Below, piece after piece: positions 1 to 5,162 of a stretch of 5,629 nt of DNA (its first letter is position 1; every line of letters begins with the position of its first letter). The position numbers and the translations under genes were made by a program. Origin of the DNA: Anaerolineae bacterium (GTDB taxonomy: Bacteria; Chloroflexota; Anaerolineae; B4-G1; SLSP01); NCBI GenBank assembly GCA_016934645.1, contig JAFGSL010000518.1:1-5629 (forward strand), read 5' to 3'. The notes below the pieces were generated by a model. It was not told where the DNA came from and made no database searches. It saw only the letters and a program-made list of their open reading frames with translations.

Positions 1-2
1 CG

Positions 3-8
3 TATAAT
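3..8 (+). promoter_or_regulatory. -10 promoter box of the small peptide gene
   Basis: A perfect TATAAT hexamer lies at the extreme left edge. A start site about 7 bp downstream would leave an untranslated leader of roughly 30 nt before the ATG at 47, which is a normal length. The -35 box would fall outside the window, so only half of the promoter can be judged. Confidence 0.5.
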
Positions 9-33
9 ATTGAGCGATAACTATGCCCATATG

Positions 34-40
34 AGAGGAG
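34..40 (+). promoter_or_regulatory. Ribosome binding site of the small peptide gene
   Basis: AGAGGAG is followed by a 6 nt spacer and then the ATG at 47. This strong Shine-Dalgarno match is one of the main reasons to accept such a short reading frame as a real gene. Confidence 0.7.
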
Positions 41-46
41 CGTAAA

Positions 47-157
47 ATGGAAAAGCAAGTGTATGAAACCCCTTGTATTGTTTACGAAGGCAACCTGGAA
101 ATCCAGGCTGGCAGCCCGTTGAGCGTGGTTGACGACTTCGAAGACTGGGACTTCTAG
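47..157 (+). CDS. Small peptide, candidate RiPP (lasso-like) precursor
   Basis: A complete 36-residue frame from ATG to TAG, with -10 box, ribosome binding site and intrinsic terminator all correctly placed. The N-terminal part has Y6-x-x-P9-x-I11-x-x-x-G15. This matches the Y-x-x-P-x-L-x-x-x-G recognition pattern of lasso-peptide leaders, with the same spacing I remember for the fusilassin leader. The segment continues as NLEIQAGSPL (16-25) and ends in an acidic, aromatic tail, DDFEDWDF (29-36). If cleavage followed G22, as the alignment suggests, the core would start at S23, with D29 or D30 as possible ring-closing acids at core position 7 or 8. Against this, the usual Thr at leader position -2 is Ala21, and no B or C maturation protein is in the window. 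I vaguely recall similar short peptides containing AGSPL in Chloroflexota. Another modified-peptide class or a plain small protein remains possible. That the gene is real is well supported; its product class is inferred. Confidence 0.62.
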   Translation: MEKQVYETPCIVYEGNLEIQAGSPLSVVDDFEDWDF

Positions 158-182
158 CCCACGCAACCACTATAATCAACAC

Positions 183-215
183 ACAGGCCCCGACATAAGT
201 CGGGGCCTGTTTTTT
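183..215 (+). terminator. Intrinsic terminator of the small peptide gene
   Basis: A perfect 12 bp stem (ACAGGCCCCGAC at 183-194 and GTCGGGGCCTGT at 199-210) closes an ATAA tetraloop. The run of six T at 210-215 starts at the last stem base. It begins 25 nt after the stop codon, so the peptide gene is very likely the last or only gene of its transcript. Confidence 0.93.
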
Positions 216-644
216 ATGCTTGTGGAGCTTATTCTCCGTCCGTTTTTTACTTTCGAGCAGGTTCCCAGGCCATTCTCGAAAAGTTTATCACTGCGTGACG
301 GGTTTAAAATCCGGATTCGAAAATTCAAGCATTTAACGATTCTCTACTAGATTCCAGTACAACTTGGAGCATTTCCCACCGCATTTTAAGAATCGATCAG
401 AATTTAAAAAAGCTGGTTTCTTTCTGACTGCGGCTTTCGGAAAATCCCAGAAGCCTTTTAAATTCCTTAATTCCGGGGATTTAACTACAATTTTGGGGAT
501 TCAATTTGAACACAGGATTTTCCAGTTTAAAAGCTATCAATTCGTGATTTTCACACATTGGCCGATTCTTTAAATGCATTGAATCGAATCTGGAAATTTG
601 ACGGTAGAAAATCTTGACAAGACTTTGAAACTTTGACTTTAGCA

Positions 645-711
645 AATCCCAGAATCTTGAATCTCCAAGTTTCGAATCTTCCAGTCTCCAAATCCCTAAA
701 TTTTCAAATCC
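645..711. repeat. Degenerate 7-8 bp repeat with AATC core
   Basis: AATC or a one-base variant recurs at 645, 653, 660, 667 (AAGT), 675, about 683 (AGTC), 691, 699 (AATT) and 707, so the spacing is 7 or 8 bp throughout. The bases between the cores are mostly C and T. The units are too short and too variable for CRISPR repeats. It looks like an old slipped-strand array. Confidence 0.55.
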
Positions 712-760
712 ACTCGTTGGACCACATCTGGCTAATAATGACTGGTGATAAGGTATTAAA

Positions 761-774
761 GATCAGAGATCAGC
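761..774. repeat. Tandem heptamer GATCAGA/GATCAGC
   Basis: Two adjacent 7 bp units, GATCAGA and GATCAGC, differ at the last base. Alone this would be unremarkable. It matches the 7 bp period of the clearer array that starts 10 bp further on. Confidence 0.4.
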
Positions 775-783
775 CACAATCTC

Positions 784-832
784 TCAATCCTCAATCCTCA
801 ATCTCCCCATCCCTAATCCCTAATCCCTGATC
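784..832. repeat. Heptanucleotide tandem repeat (TCAATCC / CCTAATC)
   Basis: Seven consecutive 7 bp units. The first block reads TCAATCC, TCAATCC, TCAATCT. After one degenerate unit (CCCCATC) the array continues as CCTAATC, CCTAATC, CCTGATC, with the AATC core shifted by one base. It resembles the short tandemly repeated heptamers described in filamentous cyanobacteria, and the repeat near 5163 in this window. No coding role is seen. Confidence 0.75.
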
Positions 833-851
833 ACAAATCATCGTAAGGAAG

Positions 852-885
852 TCTGGGTGAGCGGGAACCTGTTTGCCCACCCAGA
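852..885. other. Hairpin downstream of the sigma factor gene
   Basis: An 11 bp stem with one A-C mismatch pairs 852-862 with 875-885 around a 12 nt loop (CTGGGTGAGC against GCCCACCCAG at its core). It lies about 70 bp beyond the stop of the minus-strand sigma gene and could stabilise or end that transcript. No T-run follows on either strand, so I do not call it an intrinsic terminator. Confidence 0.4.
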
Positions 886-898
886 TCTCCCTACGTCC

Positions 899-942
899 GA
901 TCTCCGGATCGCGTCGATCCGCCGGATCGTCCTGATCCGCAA
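899..942. repeat. GATC-phased 8-9 bp repeat
   Basis: GATC occurs at 899, 907, 916, 925 and 934, giving steps of 8, 9, 9 and 9 bp, with a further copy at 884. The bases between are mostly C and G. The array lies immediately beyond the stop codon of the minus-strand sigma gene. It may be another degenerate tandem repeat rather than a binding array. The spacing is seen directly; any function is unknown. Confidence 0.6.
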
Positions 943-951
943 AGCCTTGGT

Positions 952-1530
952 TTACAACCGCGTTCGACGCTGGATTCGCCGCAGCGCCCGGCTCTTGTGC
1001 TGTCGCACCGCCTCCTCGCTCATCCCGGAGGCCTGCGCGATCTCGCCGGTGCTGCGGCCATGGAAATAGTCGGTCAACACCTGCCGTTGCAGCGGAGAGA
1101 GCCGGGTCAAGCCATCGCACAACTTCGCGATCTGCTCTTGATGCTCAATAAGGCTTTCCAGACTAGGCCGGTCGCTCTCGAATAGAGCGAGCGGCGCATC
1201 GTCCAGCGCCACATAGCGCCATGACCGCCGGCGCGCCTCGCGGATCTTATTGCGTGCGATGCCCTTGACATAGGCCGTGAAGGGGATGTCCAGCCGGGGT
1301 TCGTAACGCCCACCCTCGACTTGCTCGTAAGCCGTCGCGATCGCATCATGGACGATGTCATCATCGGGCGTCGCCGTGTCATTCGTCACGCGCACAAACG
1401 CCATCACCGAGGACACACCCACACTCGCATACCACTCCTCCCACGCTATCGCCCGATCTCTCGGGTTGTCATTGACCGCGGGTAAGAGCCGTTCTACCAA
1501 GACTTCGTTAGATTTCTGTCGCGTTTCCAC
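952..1530 (-). CDS. ECF-type RNA polymerase sigma factor
   Basis: A 192-residue sigma-70 family protein that should direct RNA polymerase core to a limited promoter set. Region 2 spans about residues 37-102, with the acidic segment TPDDDIVHDAIATAYEQ (54-70) for core binding and PFTAYVKGIARNKIREARRR (83-102) for -10 recognition. Region 4 spans about 129-190, with a helix-turn-helix in GEIAQASGMSEEAVRQHKSRA (162-182) that would read the -35. There is no region 1.1 or region 3, and the length is typical of ECF sigmas. I choose the GTG at 1530 because AAGGAG sits 7 nt upstream. The frame could be extended to a TTG at 1587, but that codon has no ribosome binding site. No anti-sigma factor gene is adjacent: the next gene upstream on this strand is a GntR regulator about 200 bp away, and repeats lie downstream. 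The mode of control and the ECF subgroup are therefore not readable from the window. Confidence 0.9.
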   Translation of the reverse strand: METRQKSNEVLVERLLPAVNDNPRDRAIAWEEWYASVGVSSVMAFVRVTNDTATPDDDIVHDAIATAYEQVEGGRYEPRLDIPFTAYVKGIARNKIREARRRSWRYVALDDAPLALFESDRPSLESLIEHQEQIAKLCDGLTRLSPLQRQVLTDYFHGRSTGEIAQASGMSEEAVRQHKSRALRRIQRRTRL

Positions 1531-1537
1531 AAGCGTT

Positions 1538-1543
1538 CTCCTT
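1538..1543 (-). promoter_or_regulatory. Ribosome binding site that fixes the sigma factor start
   Basis: AAGGAG on the minus strand lies 7 nt before the GTG at 1530. It decides in favour of the GTG over the upstream TTG at 1587, which would add 19 basic residues. Confidence 0.8.
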
Positions 1544-1605
1544 TTTATGTGAAGTTGGCGACGGATCCAACGAAAGGGTCTATTCAACTGTTAAGGAGCA
1601 AGATG

Positions 1606-1644
1606 GTCAGGCAGTCGTTAGTCGGATAGTCAACTAGTCGGATG
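1606..1644. repeat. Degenerate 7-8 bp repeat with GTC core
   Basis: GTC recurs at 1606, 1614, 1621, 1629 and 1637, in units such as AGTCGTT, AGTCGGAT, AGTCAACT and AGTCGGAT. The spacing is 8, 7, 8 and 8 bp. It lies in the untranslated region upstream of the sigma factor gene, so it may sit in or near that gene's promoter region. No good sigma-70-type promoter was found there. Confidence 0.6.
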
Positions 1645-1713
1645 ATGAAGTGGGGCTTGAGCGACCGTCTGACATAGAACTGCCATGAACTACATGCAGT
1701 TTACCACACTTTT

Positions 1714-1725
1714 GTGACAAGTCAC
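1714..1725. promoter_or_regulatory. 12 bp palindrome between the GntR and sigma genes
   Basis: GTGACAAGTCAC is a perfect dyad of GTGAC and GTCAC around AA. It starts within 10 bp of the GntR stop codon, upstream of the sigma gene. It could be an operator for the sigma gene. The 2 nt loop is too small for a good terminator hairpin. The palindrome is seen; the role is a guess. Confidence 0.3.
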
Positions 1726-1732
1726 GTCAGAA

Positions 1733-2539
1733 TTATGTTGTTGTGGATTCCGTATCAACGATGACCGGAATCTCGCCAACGGGGGTGGCACGCATAGCAG
1801 CGGCAGCATACTCGGGGAGCTGCATCATGCCCCTGACGGTGTGCCTGGCAACGTCAGCGTCACGCCCTGCCAGGAGATCAACCAAGGTGTTCAGATACGC
1901 GCTTTCCGACGCAACAACATCGCTGGTATGTGTGGTGTCCTCCCAGTTCCGAAGGCTGTGCAGGTGCAACAAGGAGGGTGCGAGTTGCTGCAGCAGCCGG
2001 TTGTGCGTCGCATCAAAGATCGCCCGGATTGCATGTTTGAAAGCCTGGCGTAGTTCCTCCTGCGCGGTGGCAGGCGGCGTCCGCTCTGCCCATTGCACCT
2101 GATATGCGTTAAACAGCGCCAGATAATCTTCGGTCAACGCGCGCACCTCAGCGATCTCCGCGTCGGTGGCGGTGGTCGCCGCCAGCGCGACGACTTCGGG
2201 GAAGAGAAGTTGCTCGAATTGTTCCACGTCCCACACGGTCGCTTCTGCCCGCCGCAGCGCCATCAGCAACGCATCGCCGAACGCCTCGGTCTGCGATTGC
2301 GTGACGGTCATGCCGCGTCCCTGCTCCACCGAAACTAACCCCTGCGCCATCAGGATGCGCGTGGCGTCGCGTACCACCGCCCGGCTGACGCCGAACTGCT
2401 CGCAAAGCTGCGGCTCGGTGGGTAGATCTGCGCCCGCTGCGAGTTCGCCGGAGAGGATTGCCTCGCGGATGGTCTCCGCCATCTGTTCCGCCAAAGTTTG
2501 CTTTCTCACCGGCCGCGAAAATGTCACTGAGTTTGCCAT
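1733..2539 (-). CDS. GntR-family transcriptional regulator, FadR subfamily
   Basis: A 268-residue ligand-responsive DNA-binding regulator. The N-terminal winged helix-turn-helix (about residues 13-80) shows the family signature: LAEQMAETIREAILSGEL, then LPTEPQLCEQFGVSRAVVRDA (39-59) containing the recognition helix, and the wing EQGRGMTV (72-79). The rest (about 100-240) is a helical FCD-type effector domain with FPEVVALAA (113-121) and NRLLQQL (180-186). The usual FCD metal ligands are hard to find. By spacing to Asn180, the His expected near 171 is Ile, the later Glu-His pair reads SES (211-213), and the last His aligns with Met238. The domain may therefore bind its ligand without metal. 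The gene follows the MFS gene after 23 bp on the same strand, with a weak GGGGA ribosome site, so the two are probably co-transcribed and the regulator probably controls that transporter. Effector unknown. Confidence 0.93.
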   Translation of the reverse strand: MANSVTFSRPVRKQTLAEQMAETIREAILSGELAAGADLPTEPQLCEQFGVSRAVVRDATRILMAQGLVSVEQGRGMTVTQSQTEAFGDALLMALRRAEATVWDVEQFEQLLFPEVVALAATTATDAEIAEVRALTEDYLALFNAYQVQWAERTPPATAQEELRQAFKHAIRAIFDATHNRLLQQLAPSLLHLHSLRNWEDTTHTSDVVASESAYLNTLVDLLAGRDADVARHTVRGMMQLPEYAAAAMRATPVGEIPVIVDTESTTT

Positions 2540-2562
2540 AAAACTTTCCCCAAATCGTAACT

Positions 2563-3849
2563 CTAGTTCAAAGCCCCGTCCCCGACAGGTTGGCCAAGAA
2601 GATGGCGCTGTTTCACGTCGATTTGCACGTACAATCCCAATGATACTACCAAAACAATCCCTCCGATAGTCCAGGCTGCCGGGATAGACAACCGTTCAGC
2701 AATGTACCCGAGGACAGTGCTGCCGATAATGCTTCCCAGGTAGGCGACAAACGATTCGATGGAGAGCATAGCCGAGCGTTGTTGCGCCGGGATTTCACGG
2801 TTGACCAGCGTCGCATGTGGCGAGTTGACTACGGCCATATTCAAGTAAACGAGCCAGAAGGCCAATGTCGCCGGGAGAGCCTGCACCTGGGATGCCAATA
2901 CGATGAGCAGCACGCCACGCAGGCCCTGGAAGATAGCACAGACCAGCCCGTAGCGCTCGCGCAGCCAGCGGCTCAACGGCGTAGCAAGTTGGTTCCCCAC
3001 CATGCCGGCGAGGAAGTTCCCACCCATCACCAGACCCAGGAGCAGGCTGTTCTGCGCACCACCGAGTAAACCCGCGAAATGCGGCTGCCAGAGCGCCTCC
3101 AGGCTGATAAGCACGAGGCCACTGACGAACGATGCACCCAGCAGACGCATCAGAATGGGGTTGCGGCGGCTCAGCGTCACACCGGTGCGGATGATGTCCG
3201 GCACCTGGCGGAGGCCTGCTTTCCAACCGGCAGTGGCGCCGGTGGGACGCGGCTCTTTGACCAAAAGAAGTGTCACGAGCAACAGTACCGCTTGAACGCA
3301 GGTCGCTAACATCAGCGGAACAGAGAGCGGTGTGAGAACCGCCGTCCCATCCGGTGGCAAGGCCGCGAAGAGGGCCGGCATGGCGCTGCCCAAGAGCGCG
3401 CCGCTTCCAAGCGCCAGCAGCGTAAACGTCCCGGCTTTCGCGAGCGCGGGCTGCAAGTCCACCCGCGGATCAACGGCGTGCAGGCTATCCACAAACCACG
3501 CATCCAGCGCCCCCGACGAGAGCGCGCGGGCGATCCCATTGAGGATAAACGCGGCCAGCGCGACAGGGAAAGAAAAAGTGTACAGGAAAACAATGGAACC
3601 GAGCAGCGAGCAGGCATAGGCCATCACCGTAACCTTCTTGCGCCCGATGGCGTCGGCCAATCCCCCCGTCGGCACTTCCAGCAACACGATGGTCAGCGAA
3701 TAAACGCCAAGCAGTAAGCTGACCTCGAACAGGTTCAGCCCGCGCGCCTGCGCCAGCAGCACAGAAAGGGACATCGGCAGCCCCACTGCAAACCAGAAAA
3801 GGGACAGAATCAGGTAATAGGCCCGTTGAATTTGGTGCGTTGACTTCAT
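2563..3849 (-). CDS. MFS transporter, probable drug/small-molecule exporter
   Basis: A 428-residue inner-membrane carrier with about 12 predicted helices: six up to residue 197, a cytoplasmic loop at 198-228, then six more to about 410. The loop between helices 2 and 3 carries motif A as GGLADAIGRKK (62-72), preceded by LEVPT (57-61). This LEVPTG-LAD-GRK arrangement is common in proton-driven drug-efflux-like MFS proteins. Helix 4 has SGALDAWFVDSL (112-123) with two acidic residues. Length is typical and no truncation is seen. The ATG at 3849 has AAGGAG 6 nt upstream. It is the first gene of an operon with a GntR regulator. GntR/FadR regulators often control sugar-acid or organic-acid genes, so a metabolite transporter is an alternative. 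Substrate and direction cannot be read from the sequence. Confidence 0.93.
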   Translation of the reverse strand: MKSTHQIQRAYYLILSLFWFAVGLPMSLSVLLAQARGLNLFEVSLLLGVYSLTIVLLEVPTGGLADAIGRKKVTVMAYACSLLGSIVFLYTFSFPVALAAFILNGIARALSSGALDAWFVDSLHAVDPRVDLQPALAKAGTFTLLALGSGALLGSAMPALFAALPPDGTAVLTPLSVPLMLATCVQAVLLLVTLLLVKEPRPTGATAGWKAGLRQVPDIIRTGVTLSRRNPILMRLLGASFVSGLVLISLEALWQPHFAGLLGGAQNSLLLGLVMGGNFLAGMVGNQLATPLSRWLRERYGLVCAIFQGLRGVLLIVLASQVQALPATLAFWLVYLNMAVVNSPHATLVNREIPAQQRSAMLSIESFVAYLGSIIGSTVLGYIAERLSIPAAWTIGGIVLVVSLGLYVQIDVKQRHLLGQPVGDGALN

Positions 3850-3855
3850 TTTGAT

Positions 3856-3861
3856 CTCCTT
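3856..3861 (-). promoter_or_regulatory. Ribosome binding site of the MFS gene
   Basis: AAGGAG on the minus strand lies 6 nt before the ATG at 3849, confirming that start. Confidence 0.8.
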
Positions 3862-3870
3862 ATCCCAAAT

Positions 3871-3889
3871 TCATAATATGATATTATGA
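3871..3889. promoter_or_regulatory. Perfect 19 bp palindromic operator of the MFS-GntR operon
   Basis: TCATAATAT-G-ATATTATGA is a perfect dyad with 9 bp arms and a single central base. It covers the inner half of the predicted -10 box and the expected start site, about 20 bp before the MFS start codon. A second, overlapping dyad, TATTAT-G-ATAATA, spans 3882-3894, so two dimers could compete or cooperate. The position fits repression by blocking RNA polymerase. The GntR protein of the same operon is the obvious candidate. However, the AT-rich sequence does not show the T-x-GT-N3-AC-x-A core typical of FadR operators, so a MarR- or TetR-type protein encoded elsewhere is possible. Confidence 0.8.
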
Positions 3890-3914
3890 TAATACAAAAG
3901 GGTTATTTTGTCAA
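3886..3914 (-). promoter_or_regulatory. Sigma-70-type promoter of the MFS-GntR operon
   Basis: On the minus strand a perfect TTGACA (3914-3909) is followed by a 17 bp spacer and TATCAT (3891-3886), five of six matches to the -10 consensus. Initiation would fall near 3879, leaving a leader of about 30 nt. The promoter should be strong when free, which suits an operon kept off by the overlapping operator. Confidence 0.8.
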
Positions 3915-3975
3915 GAGGATCCTACATCCTAGGCAAGATTTATTCATTCTCGTTATGTTTTTATTTTTGCTTCAA

Positions 3976-4010
3976 GCGGATGCGGATGCGTGGCATCCGG
4001 TGAGATCCGC
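3976..4010. other. Nested GC-rich hairpin in the divergent intergenic region
   Basis: Outer arms GCGGAT and ATCCGC (3976-3981, 4005-4010) enclose an inner 7 bp stem, CGGATGC and GCATCCG (3983-3989, 3993-3999), with a GTG loop. GTTTTG follows on the plus strand, so a weak terminator for a short plus-strand transcript is conceivable, but the T-run is short and the right side is bulged. Confidence 0.35.
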
Positions 4011-4104
4011 GTTTTGCGACACATCTCGGCTTGAGACGGGGATCTGGCGTTCCCCTCGGAGCAGGTATGATAAGACCTATTCCCATGTCACACTCTCAGC
4101 CCAA

Positions 4105-4134
4105 TTGACATATAGCCATGCAGTCCCACATAGC
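4105..4134 (+). promoter_or_regulatory. Possible promoter of the nucleotidyltransferase gene
   Basis: A perfect TTGACA at 4105-4110 is followed after 18 bp by CATAGC (4129-4134), a poor -10. Initiation would leave a leader of about 70 nt. A TATGAT at 4066-4071 is a better -10 but lacks a good -35. Neither is certain. Confidence 0.3.
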
Positions 4135-4213
4135 CCCTATCCCACCAGACTAACACGACACGACTGACGATGACGTGACTGACACTAAAGACTTTGTGAG
4201 GTGAATCAAGACG

Positions 4214-5155
4214 ATGGAAACCAGAGAACAGACGATACAGAGGTACTGGACCGCCCTGGATAAGGTCACGGCGCAGTTGGAGGCCGACTACTACGTCCTG
4301 GCGGCGGTGCTCTACGGCAGTCTCGCGCGCGGCGAGCCGTGGGAGAAGTCGGACATCGACCTGATGATTGTGCTGCGCGACGATCCGCAGAACCGCGCGC
4401 CTGGATACGCCTGGATAAGCGCGGATGGCATCAACGTCTTCGCCGAGTTGTTCACGCGCAACAACTTCAAGCGCGCGCTGGAGGGGACGCTGCAAGGCTC
4501 GGTGCTGCACTCGGTATGGTCGCAGTTCAAGCTTCTCTTCACGAAGGATGAGTCCATCGCGGCGTGGCTGGACGAGTCGGCGCGGATCGGGGAGCGCGAC
4601 CTGCCCTTCCAACTCTTGCGCACGACGGCGGACGTGTTCTACCCGCTGGAGAAGGCAACCAAGTGGCTCTATGCCAAGCGTGACCCGCACTACAGCTTTC
4701 TGTGGATCATGCACGCAGTCAACGCGATGGCCCGCGTCGAAGTCGTGCTCAGCGGCGAAGCGCCAGGCCGCGAGGCGCTGGATCAGGCGCTCAAGCTTAA
4801 CCCCGACTTCTTCAAGGCTGTTTACCTTGACTTGATCGACGGACCGAAAACGGAGCCGGTCATCGCGGGCGCGCTGAAGCAGCTTGACGACTACCTGATG
4901 GCGCGCGCCGAGACACTCTTCGCACCGGTGCTGGACTACCTCGGCGAGGAAGATGCGCCACGTACCGCCACCGATTTGAACACACACTTCGCCAAGAAGG
5001 TGCAGATGCACGATCTGGGTTTTGCCTACGACTGGCTGGCCGACCACGGCTTCATCGAGCGACTTTCGTCGCCGCTGCATCTCACGCGCAAGAGCCAGGT
5101 GACGGTGGAGGAGCCGGCGTATTACTATGATCGCGGGCCGGGGGATTGGCAGTAA
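4214..5155 (+). CDS. Nucleotidyltransferase-fold protein with C-terminal winged-helix-like region
   Basis: A 313-residue protein of the polymerase-beta-like nucleotidyltransferase superfamily, which transfers a nucleotide from NTP to a small molecule, protein or RNA. The core motif is YGSLARGEPWEKSDIDLMIVL (34-54): Gly35-Ser36 bind the nucleotide phosphates, and Asp47 and Asp49 should hold the metals. Glu78 in INVFAELF (73-80) is the likely third acid, so the active site looks intact. A helical middle part (about 130-240) is followed by residues 250-305, whose pattern (LADHGFIERLSSPLHLTRK, then EEPAYYYD) looks like a winged helix and may bind nucleic acid or a partner. Start chosen at ATG 4214, with GAGGTG 10 nt upstream. 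Antibiotic-modifying adenylyltransferases share this fold, but I cannot assign it to a named resistance family. It is transcribed away from the MFS operon and towards the UvrA-like gene 87 bp downstream. No separate HEPN partner gene is seen, so a MNT-HEPN toxin-antitoxin pair is not supported. Confidence 0.85.
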   Translation: METREQTIQRYWTALDKVTAQLEADYYVLAAVLYGSLARGEPWEKSDIDLMIVLRDDPQNRAPGYAWISADGINVFAELFTRNNFKRALEGTLQGSVLHSVWSQFKLLFTKDESIAAWLDESARIGERDLPFQLLRTTADVFYPLEKATKWLYAKRDPHYSFLWIMHAVNAMARVEVVLSGEAPGREALDQALKLNPDFFKAVYLDLIDGPKTEPVIAGALKQLDDYLMARAETLFAPVLDYLGEEDAPRTATDLNTHFAKKVQMHDLGFAYDWLADHGFIERLSSPLHLTRKSQVTVEEPAYYYDRGPGDWQ

Positions 5156-5162
5156 GAAGGTT

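Larger units (their letters stand above)
216..851. other. AT-rich gene-free stretch with degenerate repeats
   Basis: I see no convincing gene here. The open frames at 364-573 and 633-830 on the plus strand lack good ribosome binding sites and encode low-complexity sequence unlike the neighbouring genes. Base composition is clearly more AT-rich than in the flanking genes. The words AATC, AATTT and GGGGATT recur (GGGGATT at about 475 and 495), and the right half resolves into 7-8 bp periodic arrays, listed separately. No tRNA-like, rRNA-like or transposase sequence is visible. Confidence 0.7.
3915..4213. other. Divergent intergenic region, no gene seen
   Basis: Between the MFS promoter and the nucleotidyltransferase start there is no convincing gene. 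An open frame at 3886-4167 on the plus strand begins inside the operator and has no ribosome binding site. The stretch holds a nested hairpin (3976-4010), a possible promoter (4105-4134) and a short TGAC-rich repeat (4160-4183: GACTGAC at 4162 and again at 4177). An 8-mer from the operator flank, TATGATAA, recurs at 4066. Confidence 0.65.

Noticed and set aside
364..830. Plus-strand open frames in the AT-rich gap (364-573 and 633-830), and a frame at 129-350.
   Set aside because: The translations are low-complexity. The 129 frame overlaps the peptide gene and runs through its terminator. None has a good ribosome site.
852..885. Intrinsic terminator of the sigma gene.
   Set aside because: A fair stem is present, but no T-run follows on either strand; kept only as a hairpin.
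645..942. CRISPR array.
   Set aside because: The repeat units are only 7-9 bp with no longer spacers between them, and no cas gene is present.
791..1120. Open frame of 109 codons on the minus strand overlapping the 3' end of the sigma gene.
   Set aside because: Its N-terminal part is the sigma gene in another frame and its tail reads through the GATC and heptamer repeats. There is no recognisable motif.
1713..1726. CRP/FNR-type binding site (TGTGA and TCACG).
   Set aside because: The half sites are separated by 4 bp, not the usual 6, so the standard dimer geometry is not met.
4066..4073. Second binding half-site, because TATGATAA is identical to 3885-3892 at the MFS operator.
   Set aside because: It is a single 8-mer without a dyad partner, and a chance match in an AT-containing region is plausible.
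3886..4167. Plus-strand open frame of 93 codons in the divergent intergenic region.
   Set aside because: It starts inside the operator, has no ribosome site, and its sequence lacks a recognisable domain.
4088..5080. Long open frame of 330 codons on the minus strand.
   Set aside because: It lies antisense to the well-supported nucleotidyltransferase, encodes biased low-complexity sequence rich in R, V, L and Q, and shows no domain or good ribosome site. It is a shadow of the coding strand.
4214..5155. MNT-HEPN type toxin-antitoxin system.
   Set aside because: The nucleotidyltransferase is a large stand-alone protein of 313 residues, and no small HEPN gene with an R-x4-6-H motif lies next to it.
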